DNA of 64,000 bases. Source: Clostridiales bacterium (GTDB lineage Bacteria > Bacillota > Clostridia > Oscillospirales > Oscillospiraceae). This document shows positions 8,646 through 16,278 of the stretch, one piece after another. The stretch is taken from positions 124,001 through 188,000 of the forward strand of contig JAHZBA010000001.1 in the NCBI GenBank assembly GCA_019423635.1. Reading direction: 5' to 3'. Numbering within the stretch: the first letter of the stretch is position 1; every line of letters starts with the position of its first letter. The notes beneath the pieces were generated by a model. The model had not been told where the DNA came from, did not search any database, and saw nothing but the letters and a program-made list of their open reading frames with translations. Position numbers and translations under genes: made by a program.

Positions 8646-8674
8646 TTGAAAATCCTGTAGGTTTATGCTAATTT
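8646..8674 (+). promoter_or_regulatory. Candidate spo0A promoter
   Basis: TTGAAA (8646-8651), 17-bp spacer, TAATTT (8669-8674). The -10 hexamer matches at only 4 of 6 positions. A sigma-H promoter could also drive this gene, but I see no clear one. Confidence 0.45.
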
Positions 8675-8745
8675 ATAGAAAAGGTGATTTAAAGTATCAC
8701 GAATCCGTCGCAAATCGGAAATTCTGGGTAAAGGACGAGAGTAAC

Positions 8746-9510
8746 ATGGAGAACAAAAGAACGGTCTTGTTGGCGGATGCCAACGAGGACTTCCGCACCA
8801 TGCTCCGGGCAGTGATTGAGAAATCAGAAGAATTTACGGTGGTGGGAGACACGGGTGACGGAGTAGAGGCACAGCGGCTTCTGGAACGGCAGGAGCCGGA
8901 GCTGGCGGTGGTGGATCTGGTGCTGCCGGGCACCGACGGCGTGGGCCTTTTGCGCCAGGCAAAGGAGCTGGGAGGAAAGACAAAGATGTTTGTTCTCTCG
9001 GCGTTTTGCACGGACCAGGTGGTGGCGGAGGTCATGGGACTGGGCGCGGCCTACTTCCTGCCCAAGCCCTGTGAGCCGGGGGCCCTGCTGGACCGGATGC
9101 GGTCGCTGTTCAGCCAGCCGGTCACAACGGAGGATCAGGCCGCGGCGCTGAAGAATCAGGTGACCGCCATCATCCACGAGATCGGCGTACCCGCCCACAT
9201 CAAGGGCTACCAGTACCTGCGGGAGGCCATCATCATTGCCGTAGGGGACATGGAGGTCATCAACGCCGTCACGAAGGTGCTGTATCCGGCGGTGGCCAAG
9301 CGGTTTGGCACCACGCCCTCCCGGGTGGAGCGGGCCATCCGCCACGCCATTGAGGTGGCCTGGGACCGGGGGGACCTGGAGACGCTGCAAAAGTACTTTG
9401 GGTACACGGTCTCCAACGCCAAGGGCAAGCCCACCAACTCGGAGTTTATCGCCATGATCGCCGACCGGCTGCTGCTGGAGCGGAAGAACGGCCGGGGCAT
9501 GACGGTTTGA
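8746..9510 (+). CDS. spo0A: Sporulation transcription factor Spo0A
   Basis: Master response regulator for entry into sporulation. The N-terminal receiver domain (residues 1 to about 120) has the acidic pocket LLADAN, phosphoacceptor Asp57 in VVDLVLPG and the conserved Lys of FLPKPCEPG. The C-terminal Spo0A DNA-binding domain includes [36 protein letters not shown] (recognition helix) and [15 protein letters not shown]. At 254 residues it is slightly shorter than the Bacillus protein. ATG 8746 follows AAAGGACGAG; a frame extension to 8665 lies in the promoter. It is a single gene, ending at a T-tailed hairpin. Confidence 0.97.
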   Translation: MENKRTVLLADANEDFRTMLRAVIEKSEEFTVVGDTGDGVEAQRLLERQEPELAVVDLVLPGTDGVGLLRQAKELGGKTKMFVLSAFCTDQVVAEVMGLGAAYFLPKPCEPGALLDRMRSLFSQPVTTEDQAAALKNQVTAIIHEIGVPAHIKGYQYLREAIIIAVGDMEVINAVTKVLYPAVAKRFGTTPSRVERAIRHAIEVAWDRGDLETLQKYFGYTVSNAKGKPTNSEFIAMIADRLLLERKNGRGMTV

Positions 9511-9610
9511 GTTCCGGCTGAGAGGGGAGAACCGCTGCTTCCGGAGCTTCTTCCCGCGTCTGACGGGCTCCGTTCCATCCGTGGGACCTCCGGAACCGGC
9601 TTTCAAAACC

Positions 9611-9640
9611 AGCGCCCCCGCCTGTTCAGGCGGGGGCGCT
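9611..9640. terminator. Bidirectional terminator between spo0A and coaW
   Basis: 14-bp stem AGCGCCCCCGCCTG with TT loop and exact complement, followed by CTCTTCTTATTCTT on the plus strand and by GGTTTTGAAAG on the minus strand, where coaW ends. Confidence 0.85.
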
Positions 9641-9652
9641 CTCTTCTTATTC

Positions 9653-10492
9653 TTAGGCCAGGCTGTGTTCCCGGAGACTGCACAGCCCCGCGCCGATGGC
9701 GGTGGCGAAGGTGGCGTTGTCCGGGATGATGTAGTGGATGCCGTAGAGGCGTTCGAAGTTGTCGAAGTTGGGCCGCACCTGGTCCAGTGTGGTGACGGAG
9801 CCGGTGAGGATCACGGTCTGGGTATTGCAGCAGCGGCAGGCCAGCACCGTCATGGTGCCGATGGCCTGGAGCACCAGGTTCACCACGCCGGCGGCCAGAT
9901 CCGCGCAGGTGGCGTCCTCTGCCAGATTGCCGAAGTTGGCGGCGGTGAGGGTGGGGTCCAGAGAGGGGGCGGGGTTGCTGGCGATGTCCTGAATGGTGAG
10001 GTCCACGTGGCCCAGGTCGCCGCCCAGGGCCAGCTTCTTGATCTGGCCGAAGCGCTCCATGTCCACCAGCTTGCGGCAGAGGCCCCCCAGGGTGCCGCCG
10101 CCGATGCCGCTGCCGCACAGGTGCTCCACGGTGCCGTCCTGCTCCGCCCAGAGGAAGGCGGTGCCGGTGCCCATGGTGGCCACCACGCCGGAGGGCTGGC
10201 CTGAAAGCGCCAGGGCGCCCGTGCCGCTGGCGGAAAACTCGTCCACCTTGCAGGTGGGCAGGCCGTAGATGTCCCGGCTGACATAGCTGGAGCCCACACC
10301 GGTGAGCACCACCCGCTGCACATCCTCCAGGGACAGATTGTTGCTGGTGAGATAACTGCCCAACGCGCCATACAGGCTGGTGATCTGGTCCTCCGCCCGG
10401 GTCCGCAGCATGGACACCAGGCTTCCGTCGGGCCGCAGGCCCACAATCTTTGTGGTGGAGCCCCCAATGTCAATTCCCAAAATCAGTTTCAT
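9653..10492 (-). CDS. coaW: Type II pantothenate kinase
   Basis: First step of coenzyme A synthesis: ATP-dependent phosphorylation of pantothenate. This 279-residue protein is the eukaryote-like type II kinase (ASKHA/actin fold), not CoaA or CoaX: GIDIGGSTTKIVGL (phosphate-1 loop), VVLTGVGSSYV, VATMGTGTAFL and the glycine-rich GSGIGGGTLGGL, with a final adenosine-type motif VILTGSVTT. ATG 10492 follows AAAGGAACGCC and a near-consensus promoter; the gene is monocistronic between two terminator/promoter regions. Confidence 0.92.
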   Translation of the reverse strand: MKLILGIDIGGSTTKIVGLRPDGSLVSMLRTRAEDQITSLYGALGSYLTSNNLSLEDVQRVVLTGVGSSYVSRDIYGLPTCKVDEFSASGTGALALSGQPSGVVATMGTGTAFLWAEQDGTVEHLCGSGIGGGTLGGLCRKLVDMERFGQIKKLALGGDLGHVDLTIQDIASNPAPSLDPTLTAANFGNLAEDATCADLAAGVVNLVLQAIGTMTVLACRCCNTQTVILTGSVTTLDQVRPNFDNFERLYGIHYIIPDNATFATAIGAGLCSLREHSLA

Positions 10493-10536
10493 GGCGTTCC
10501 TTTCTCCCTGTGACAGCAGGGCTGTCAGATACCCAC

Positions 10537-10565
10537 ATCATAGGAGAGAGCGGCCGCCTTGTCAA
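10537..10565 (-). promoter_or_regulatory. Sigma-A promoter for coaW
   Basis: Minus strand TTGACA (10560-10565), 17-bp spacer, TATGAT (10537-10542), 45 bp before the start codon. Confidence 0.8.
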
Positions 10566-10637
10566 CCAATACTTTTCCGAAATGGAGAAAAATCGGACGA
10601 AAGGGGGAGGGTGCTTCGACATTATTTTCAAAAACGA

Positions 10638-10666
10638 TTGCTTTTCCCGGGCAGTCCGCCTATAAT
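10638..10666 (+). promoter_or_regulatory. Sigma-A promoter for pncB
   Basis: TTGCTT (10638-10643), 17-bp spacer, TATAAT (10661-10666); the start codon is 42 bp downstream. Confidence 0.8.
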
Positions 10667-10707
10667 CAAGGCAATCCCTGCGGACAACCGCAGCTTTGAG
10701 GTGTATC

Positions 10708-12144
10708 ATGAGAGTTGAACAGAATTTGACCATGCTCTGTGATTTTTATGAGCTGACCATGGGCAACGGCTACTTCCAGGCGGGCTATCAGGACCGCATC
10801 ACGTACTTTGACATGTTCTTCCGGGATGTGCCGGACCGGGGCGGCTATGCCATCTGCGCAGGCCTGGACCAGCTGATTGACTATATCCAGGATCTCCATT
10901 TCGACGAGGAGGACCTTGCCTATCTCCGCAGCAGAAATCTCTTCTCCGAGGAGTTTTTGCAGTATCTGCGGACGTTCCGTTTTACCGGGGATATTTGGGC
11001 CGTGCCGGAGGGAACGCCCATCTTCCCCCGGGAGCCGGTGATCACGGTCCGGGCCCCGGCCATCCAGGCCCAGCTCATTGAGACCTTCCTGCTTTTGACC
11101 ATCAACCACCAGAGCCTCATTGCAACCAAGGCCAACCGGATCGTCCGGGCGGCCCAGGGGCGGACGGTGCTGGAGTTCGGCTCCCGCCGGGCCCAGGGCA
11201 TCGACGGCGCCATCGCCGGAGCCCGGGCGGCCTTCATCGGCGGATGTGGCGGTACGGCCTGCACCATCTCCGACCAGCTCTACGGCGTCCCCGCCGGAGG
11301 CACCATGGCCCACTCCTGGGTGCAGATGTTTGACAGTCAGTATGAGGCCTTCAAGACCTACTGCGAGATCTACCCCAACAACGCCACGCTCCTGGTGGAC
11401 ACCTACAACGTCCTGAAATCCGGCGTGCCCGACGCCATCCGGGCCTTCAACGAGGTCCTCAAGCCCCGGGGCATTACGAAATGCGGGATTCGCCTGGACT
11501 CCGGCGACATGGCCTATCTGACCCGGGAGGCCCGGAAGATGCTGGACGAGGCGGGCTGGAGCGGCTGCCAGATCTCCGCGTCCAACTCCCTGGACGAGTA
11601 TATCATTCAGGACCTGCTGCGGCAGGGTGCCGAGATCGACCTTTTCGGCGTGGGGGAGCGGATGATTACCGCCAGCAGCCAGCCGGTGTTCGGCGGGGTG
11701 TACAAGCTGGCCGCCGTGGAGAAGGACGGGGAGATCCTCCCCAAGATCAAGGTCAGCGAGAACCTGGACAAGATCACCAATCCCCACTTCAAAAAGACCT
11801 GGCGCATTTTCGACAGGACCACCGGCAAGGCGGAGGCGGACTATATCACCCTCCACGACGAGACCGTGGACGAGACGCAGCCCCTGGAGCTCTTTGATCC
11901 CCAGGCCACCTGGAAGCGCAAGACCTACACGGACTTTGTGGCAAAGCCCCTCCAGATGCCGGTGTTCCGGGGCGGTGAGCTGGTGTATCAGCGTCCCACG
12001 CTCCCGGAGATCCAGCGCTACTGCAAGGAGCAGGTGGAGACGCTGTGGGACGAGGTGAAGCGGTTTGAAAATCCCCATGGGTACTATGTGGATCTGAGCC
12101 AGCGGCTTTGGGATATCAAGCAGAGGCTGCTGCGGCAGAATTGA
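10708..12144 (+). CDS. pncB: Nicotinate phosphoribosyltransferase
   Basis: Converts nicotinate, PRPP and ATP to nicotinate mononucleotide in the Preiss-Handler NAD salvage route. The 478-residue protein shows the family segments LCDFYELTMGNGYF near the N terminus, FGSRRAQGIDGA, the AGGTMAHSWVQ segment with the His phosphorylated during catalysis in this family, LVDTYNVLKSG and GIRLDSGDM. ATG 10708 has GAGGTG upstream; the slightly longer frame starting at 10696 has none. It is transcribed alone from a consensus promoter and followed by two hairpins. Confidence 0.95.
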   Translation: MRVEQNLTMLCDFYELTMGNGYFQAGYQDRITYFDMFFRDVPDRGGYAICAGLDQLIDYIQDLHFDEEDLAYLRSRNLFSEEFLQYLRTFRFTGDIWAVPEGTPIFPREPVITVRAPAIQAQLIETFLLLTINHQSLIATKANRIVRAAQGRTVLEFGSRRAQGIDGAIAGARAAFIGGCGGTACTISDQLYGVPAGGTMAHSWVQMFDSQYEAFKTYCEIYPNNATLLVDTYNVLKSGVPDAIRAFNEVLKPRGITKCGIRLDSGDMAYLTREARKMLDEAGWSGCQISASNSLDEYIIQDLLRQGAEIDLFGVGERMITASSQPVFGGVYKLAAVEKDGEILPKIKVSENLDKITNPHFKKTWRIFDRTTGKAEADYITLHDETVDETQPLELFDPQATWKRKTYTDFVAKPLQMPVFRGGELVYQRPTLPEIQRYCKEQVETLWDEVKRFENPHGYYVDLSQRLWDIKQRLLRQN

Positions 12145-12176
12145 GAACCTGTACTGATCGCCGGGAGACGCCGGCA

Positions 12177-12202
12177 GGGCGGACCGGAACACCGGTCCGC
12201 CC
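12177..12202 (+). terminator. Terminator for pncB
   Basis: 11-bp stem GGGCGGACCGG, loop AACA, complement, then CTGTTTTCC. Confidence 0.75.
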
Positions 12203-12222
12203 CTGTTTTCCTGCCGGAAAAG

Positions 12223-12267
12223 ACACACCAATGGCGCATGGCCGAAGGCCATGCGCCATTGGTGTGT
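12223..12267. terminator. 21-bp perfect hairpin downstream of the MarR gene
   Basis: Arms 12223-12243 and 12247-12267 are exact complements around a GAA loop (ACACACCAATGGCG outermost). It lies 10 bp beyond the MarR stop on the minus strand and is stronger than a typical terminator. It could act in both directions between the convergent genes. Confidence 0.7.
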
Positions 12268-12276
12268 TCCTGCTGC

Positions 12277-12702
12277 TCAGGCATCTTCCGTATTGTGCTC
12301 AATCAGGCTCAGAGAGGACAGGAACTGCGCATAGTGATCCTCGTCCAGCCCCGCGGTGATCCTGGCGTTGGCGTCCTCAATCACCCGGTCCACCTGGGCC
12401 CAGAGGGCTTTGCCCTCCTCCCGCAGGTAGATGCGGACGCTCCGCCGGTCCTCCTTGCTGTATACCCGCTCAATGAGGGCCTTCTTCTCCAGACGCCCCA
12501 GAATCCCCGTGATGGAGGAGGTGTCCAGCCGCAGAGCCTGGGCCAGCTGGGAGGGCGTCAGCCCGTCCTGGGCGTAGAGGCACTGCAGCAGCGCATACTG
12601 GGAGGGGGTGATGTCATAGTCCGAGAGCCGCTTTTTAAAATAGTTGTACACGGCGTTTTGTGCGTTTGAGAGAATAAAGTTGATACAGTTATTGATTTCC
12701 AT
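12277..12702 (-). CDS. MarR-family transcriptional regulator
   Basis: A 141-residue winged-helix repressor. The recognition region is TPSQLAQALRLDTSSITGILGRLEKKALIERV, wholly typical of MarR, followed by the wing YSKEDRRSVRIYLREEG. ATG 12702 is preceded by GAGGAG. Its own promoter lies about 120 bp upstream, leaving a leader of roughly 110 nt. It is divergent from bcd-etfBA, so it may control that operon or only itself; no shared operator could be proven. Confidence 0.9.
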   Translation of the reverse strand: MEINNCINFILSNAQNAVYNYFKKRLSDYDITPSQYALLQCLYAQDGLTPSQLAQALRLDTSSITGILGRLEKKALIERVYSKEDRRSVRIYLREEGKALWAQVDRVIEDANARITAGLDEDHYAQFLSSLSLIEHNTEDA

Positions 12703-12821
12703 TGGGCGCGCTCCTCATCCTTCGGCGTTCCGGTCTCTATCACTTTGAAATTCCCATCTTTCCAGCGGCCTTCCGGGGAGGGAACTCCGCTCCGCCGCAA
12801 TGGGATGACAACCTGCGGGTC

Positions 12822-12851
12822 ATTATACCAAAGAAAATTAGGGCTTGTCAA
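12822..12851 (-). promoter_or_regulatory. Sigma-A promoter for the MarR gene
   Basis: Minus strand TTGACA (12846-12851), 18-bp spacer, TATAAT (12822-12827): both hexamers perfect. Confidence 0.8.
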
Positions 12852-12951
12852 GAAAATATGCCGCAGAGACCGCCGTTTGCGTACCGGCAGTTAAGGATGA
12901 ACCGTATGCGGAAAAACCGTTTGGCAAAAGAGAAAAAGTGTGTAAAATATA

Positions 12952-12980
12952 TTGACAAACTTCTGGCAAACGGCTACAAT
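12952..12980 (+). promoter_or_regulatory. Sigma-A promoter for bcd-etfB-etfA
   Basis: TTGACA (12952-12957), 17-bp spacer, TACAAT (12975-12980). The predicted transcript starts near 12987, giving a leader of about 70 nt. Confidence 0.8.
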
Positions 12981-13036
12981 AAATCCGAGCAATTAGTTTG
13001 TGGACAAAATACTTGTTGCCCAAATGCCAAGCGCGT

Positions 13037-13048
13037 AACAATATTGTT
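13037..13048. promoter_or_regulatory. Palindrome AACAATATTGTT in the bcd leader
   Basis: Perfect 12-bp palindrome between the predicted start site and the GGGAGG ribosome-binding site. It could be a repressor operator or an mRNA hairpin. It is not a Rex site, whose half-sites are arranged the other way round. Confidence 0.35.
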
Positions 13049-13059
13049 GGGAGGTAGCT

Positions 13060-14208
13060 ATGGATTTTCAACTGAGCAAAATGCACCTGCTGCAGCAGGA
13101 ACTGTACCGCAAATTTGCGGAGACAGAGATCGCCCCGCTGGCCCATGATATGGACGAGGAAGAGGTCTATTCCCCCGAGCTGCTGGAGAAGATGCAGAAG
13201 TACGGGTTCTTCGGCATTCCTTATTCCAAGGAATACGGCGGCGTCGGCGCAGATACGCTGGCCTACACGCTGTGCATGGAGGAGGTCTCCAAGGTGGACG
13301 CCAGCACCGGCATCACCATCTCCGTGCACACGTCTCTTTGCTGCTCCTGCATCAATGAGTTCGGCACCGAGGAGCAGAAGCAGAAGTTCCTGCGGCCTCT
13401 GATTGACGGCAGCAAGATCGGCTGCTACGGCCTGACGGAGCCCGGCGCCGGCTCCGACGTGCAGGGCGCCCAGACGGTGGCCGTGGAGGACGGCGACGAC
13501 TATATCATCACCGGCTCCAAGGTCTTCACCACCAACTCCGGCTTCGCCGATACCTGCGTGGTGTTCGCCCTGACGGACCGCTCCGTCCCCGCCGCCAAGG
13601 GTCTGACCGCCTTTATCGTGGACCTGAAGGAGATGCCCGGCATCACCGTCAGCGACAACATCCAGCGTATGGGCATCCGGGCTGCCAGCAACTGCATCGT
13701 GACCTATGACAAGGTCCGCGTGCCCAAGGACCGCGTTCTGGGCAAGGTCGGCGGCGGCTTTAAGATCGCCATGAAGGCTCTGGACGCCGGCCGTATCGGC
13801 ATCGCCGCTCAGGCCGTGGGCATTGCCCAGGGCGCCTTGAACGAGGCCATCAAGTACGGCAAGGAGCGCAAGCAGTTCGGCAAGACCATCAACTCCTTCC
13901 AGAACACCCAGTTCAAGATGGCCGAGCTCCAGACCAAGATCGACGCCGCCCGTCTCATGACCTGGCGCGCCGCCAAGGCCAAGGACAACCACGAGAACTA
14001 CGGTCCCTACGCCGCCATGGCGAAGCTGTTCGCCTCCGACGTGGCCAACGAGACCACCCGCGCCTGCGTGCAGTTCCTGGGCGGCTACGGCTACTGCCGT
14101 GAGTATCCCGTGGAGCGCATGATGCGCGACGCCAAGATCACTGAGATCTACGAGGGAACCAGCGAGGTCATGAAGATCGTCATCTCCGGTTCCATGAAGC
14201 TGAAATAA
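13060..14208 (+). CDS. bcd: Short-chain (butyryl-CoA) acyl-CoA dehydrogenase
   Basis: FAD enzyme that reduces crotonyl-CoA to butyryl-CoA; with EtfAB it can bifurcate electrons from NADH to ferredoxin, a key energy step of butyrate formers. The 382-residue protein has the acyl-CoA dehydrogenase signatures GCYGLTEPGAGSDV and QFLGGYGYCREYPVERMMRD, and the catalytic base Glu365 in ITEIYEGTSEV. ATG 13060 follows GGGAGG. etfB starts 14 bp after its stop, so the three genes form one operon. crt, hbd and thl are not adjacent, so the rest of the butyrate pathway must be elsewhere. Confidence 0.92.
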   Translation: MDFQLSKMHLLQQELYRKFAETEIAPLAHDMDEEEVYSPELLEKMQKYGFFGIPYSKEYGGVGADTLAYTLCMEEVSKVDASTGITISVHTSLCCSCINEFGTEEQKQKFLRPLIDGSKIGCYGLTEPGAGSDVQGAQTVAVEDGDDYIITGSKVFTTNSGFADTCVVFALTDRSVPAAKGLTAFIVDLKEMPGITVSDNIQRMGIRAASNCIVTYDKVRVPKDRVLGKVGGGFKIAMKALDAGRIGIAAQAVGIAQGALNEAIKYGKERKQFGKTINSFQNTQFKMAELQTKIDAARLMTWRAAKAKDNHENYGPYAAMAKLFASDVANETTRACVQFLGGYGYCREYPVERMMRDAKITEIYEGTSEVMKIVISGSMKLK

Positions 14209-14222
14209 GAGGGGGAAAGAAC

Positions 14223-15011
14223 ATGAAAATTGTTGTTTGTATCAAGCAGGTCCCCGATACCGCTGAGGTGAAACTGGACCCCAAGACCGGTACGCTGATC
14301 CGTGACGGCGTGCCCAGCATCATCAACCACGACGACCGCGCGGGCCTTGAGGCCGCGCTGCAGCTGCGGGAGAAGGTCGGCGGCACCGTGACGGTGGTCT
14401 GCATGGGTCCCCCCCAGGCCGACGTCGCCCTTCGCGAGGCCCTGGCCATGGGCGCGGACGACGCATATCTCCTCTCTGCCCGCGAGTTCGGCGGCTCAGA
14501 CACCTACGCCACCGCCACCATCATTGCCACCGGTCTTCGCAAGATCGGCTTTGATCTGGTCATCACCGGCCGCCAGGCCATCGACGGCGACACCGCTCAG
14601 GTGGGTCCCCAGATCGCCGAGCAGCTGAAGATCCCCCAGGTCAGCTACGGCGAGGAGCTGAGCGTGGACGGTGACAGTGTCATCGTGAAGCGTCAGTATG
14701 AGGATCAGTCCCACATGCTGAAGGTGAAGATGCCCTGCCTGGTCACCGCGCTGGCCGAGCTGGCCGAGCCCCGGTATATGCACGCCGGCGGCATTGTGGA
14801 CGCCTATCAGAAGGAGATCACCGTCTGGGGCTTTGACGATCTGAAGAACGACCTGAATCCCGAGTGGATCGGTCTGAAGGGGTCTCCCACCAACGTGTTC
14901 CAGTCCTTCGGCAAGAAGCCCAAGACCGCCGGTACGGTGCTGGATGGTCTCTCCACCGAGGAAGCCGTGGAGAAGATCATGGCGGTGCTGATCGAGCGCC
15001 ATATCATCTAA
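14223..15011 (+). CDS. etfB: Electron transfer flavoprotein beta subunit
   Basis: A 262-residue EtfB. It begins MKIVVCIKQVPDTAEVKLDP, has DLVITGRQAIDGDTAQVGPQ and the EtfB signature region around LKVKMPCLVTALAELAEPRYM. It pairs with EtfA and accepts electrons for or from Bcd; the clostridial complexes bifurcate electrons. The start follows GAGGGGGAAAG and the gene is tightly flanked by bcd and etfA, which supports an obligate complex. Confidence 0.94.
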   Translation: MKIVVCIKQVPDTAEVKLDPKTGTLIRDGVPSIINHDDRAGLEAALQLREKVGGTVTVVCMGPPQADVALREALAMGADDAYLLSAREFGGSDTYATATIIATGLRKIGFDLVITGRQAIDGDTAQVGPQIAEQLKIPQVSYGEELSVDGDSVIVKRQYEDQSHMLKVKMPCLVTALAELAEPRYMHAGGIVDAYQKEITVWGFDDLKNDLNPEWIGLKGSPTNVFQSFGKKPKTAGTVLDGLSTEEAVEKIMAVLIERHII

Positions 15012-15027
15012 GGGAGGCACAGAGACG

Positions 15028-16101
15028 ATGAGTAAAGATATTTATGTAGTTGTGGAACAGCGCAACGGCGTCGTTCAGAAGGTCACCTATGAGCTGATCT
15101 CCGAGGCCACCAAGCTGGCTGCCGACCTGGGTGAGCAGGTGGTCGCCGTTCTGATGGGCTACAAGATCGCCGAGAAGGCCCAGGACCTGATCGCCTACGG
15201 CGCCTCCAAGGTGCTGGTGATCGACGCTCCCGTGCTGGAGAACTACACCACCGAGCCCTATGTCCGGGGCATTGAGTATGTCATCAAGAACTTTGATCCC
15301 AACGTGGTCCTGTTCGGTGCCAGCAGCATCGGCCGCGACATGGCGCCCCGCATTGCCGGCCGCGTCCACACCGGCCTGACCGCCGACTGCACCCGCCTGG
15401 ATGTGGAGGTCAGCAAGTATCAGGAGTATCTGCGCAAGGCCACGAACCTCCCCGAGGAGAAGATCGTCGCCCTGGATACCTCCGACCGCAACCTGAAGAT
15501 GACCCGTCCCGCCTTCGGCGGCAACGTCATGGCCACCATCGTGTGCCGCAACTACCGTCCCCAGATGGCCACGGTCCGTCCCGGCGTCATGGAGCTGGGC
15601 GAGAAGGACCCCAGCCGCAAGGGCGAGGTGGTCATGGTGGACGCAGGTCTCACCATGGACGACATGAACGTGGAGATCCTGGACGTCGTGAAGCAGGAGA
15701 AGAAGGCCGTCGATATCACCGACGCCAAGATCCTGGTCTCCGGCGGCCGCGGCGTGGGCGGCCCCGAGGGCTACAATCCCCTCCGCGAGCTGGCTGCCGA
15801 GCTGGGCGGCGAGGTCTCCTCCTCCCGTATCGGCGTGGACAGCGGCTGGATTGAGAAGGACCGTCAGGTGGGCCAGACCGGCAAGACCGTGCATCCTGAG
15901 CTGTATATCGCCTGCGGCATCTCCGGCGCGATTCAGCACCAGGCCGGCATGGAGGACTCTGAGTTCATCCTGGCCATCAACACGGACAAGTTCTGCCCCA
16001 TGATGCAGCTGGCGGACCTGGGTATCGTGGGCGATCTGAAGAAGATCGTTCCCGCCCTCACCGAGGCCGTGAAGGCATACAAGGCACAGAAGGCAGTTTG
16101 A
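15028..16101 (+). CDS. etfA: Electron transfer flavoprotein alpha subunit
   Basis: A 357-residue EtfA. The C-terminal FAD-binding domain is clear: VSGGRGVGGPEGYNPLRELA, SRIGVDSGWIEKDRQVGQTG, HPELYIACGISGAIQHQAGM and FILAINTDKFCPMMQLADLG. The N-terminal domain carries the subunit interface. AAGGGAGG precedes ATG 15028. Last gene of the bcd-etfBA operon, followed by a strong T-tailed terminator. Confidence 0.95.
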   Translation: MSKDIYVVVEQRNGVVQKVTYELISEATKLAADLGEQVVAVLMGYKIAEKAQDLIAYGASKVLVIDAPVLENYTTEPYVRGIEYVIKNFDPNVVLFGASSIGRDMAPRIAGRVHTGLTADCTRLDVEVSKYQEYLRKATNLPEEKIVALDTSDRNLKMTRPAFGGNVMATIVCRNYRPQMATVRPGVMELGEKDPSRKGEVVMVDAGLTMDDMNVEILDVVKQEKKAVDITDAKILVSGGRGVGGPEGYNPLRELAAELGGEVSSSRIGVDSGWIEKDRQVGQTGKTVHPELYIACGISGAIQHQAGMEDSEFILAINTDKFCPMMQLADLGIVGDLKKIVPALTEAVKAYKAQKAV

Positions 16102-16108
16102 TGTCATG

Positions 16109-16140
16109 AAGAGGGGGGGACGTGAGTCCCCCTCTTTTTT
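16109..16140 (+). terminator. Terminator of bcd-etfBA
   Basis: AAGAGGGGG... paired with CCCCCTCTT and six following T residues: a textbook intrinsic terminator. A second hairpin (CTCCTCTCCGG / CCGGAGAGG, 16146-16178) follows directly. Confidence 0.9.
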
Positions 16141-16214
16141 GATCCTCCTCTCCGGTTGCTGCGGCTGCCGGAGAGGGGGATTTTCCACAGAGGGATTGTT
16201 TACAGAATTTTTGG

Positions 16215-16243
16215 TTGAAGAGCGCCGTCTTTTTGAGTATAAT
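16215..16243 (+). promoter_or_regulatory. Sigma-A promoter for cls
   Basis: TTGAAG (16215-16220), 17-bp spacer, TATAAT (16238-16243). Confidence 0.7.
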
Positions 16244-16278
16244 ACACTTGGACTATTTTGTGGAAGGGAGCGTGAGGG

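Larger units (their letters stand above)
8383..8745. other. Divergent thrH/spo0A control region
   Basis: A 363-bp gene-free stretch with back-to-back promoters: a minus-strand promoter for thrH (8440-8468), a plus-strand promoter for spo0A (8646-8674) and a Spo0A box (8609-8615). The AT-rich centre (about 8463-8485) contains CGAAATTTGAAAATTTTCG, an imperfect palindrome of unknown role. Confidence 0.6.
12703..13059. other. Divergent marR/bcd intergenic region
   Basis: Holds a consensus minus-strand promoter (12822-12851), a consensus plus-strand promoter (12952-12980) and a 12-bp palindrome (13037-13048) just before the bcd ribosome-binding site. The stretch 12703-12815 is the untranslated leader of the MarR gene, with no recognised riboswitch. 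Confidence 0.6.

Noticed and set aside
13037..13048. Rex redox-repressor operator
   Set aside because: Rex sites have TTGTTA at the outside and TAACAA at the other end; here AACAA precedes TTGTT, the reverse arrangement.
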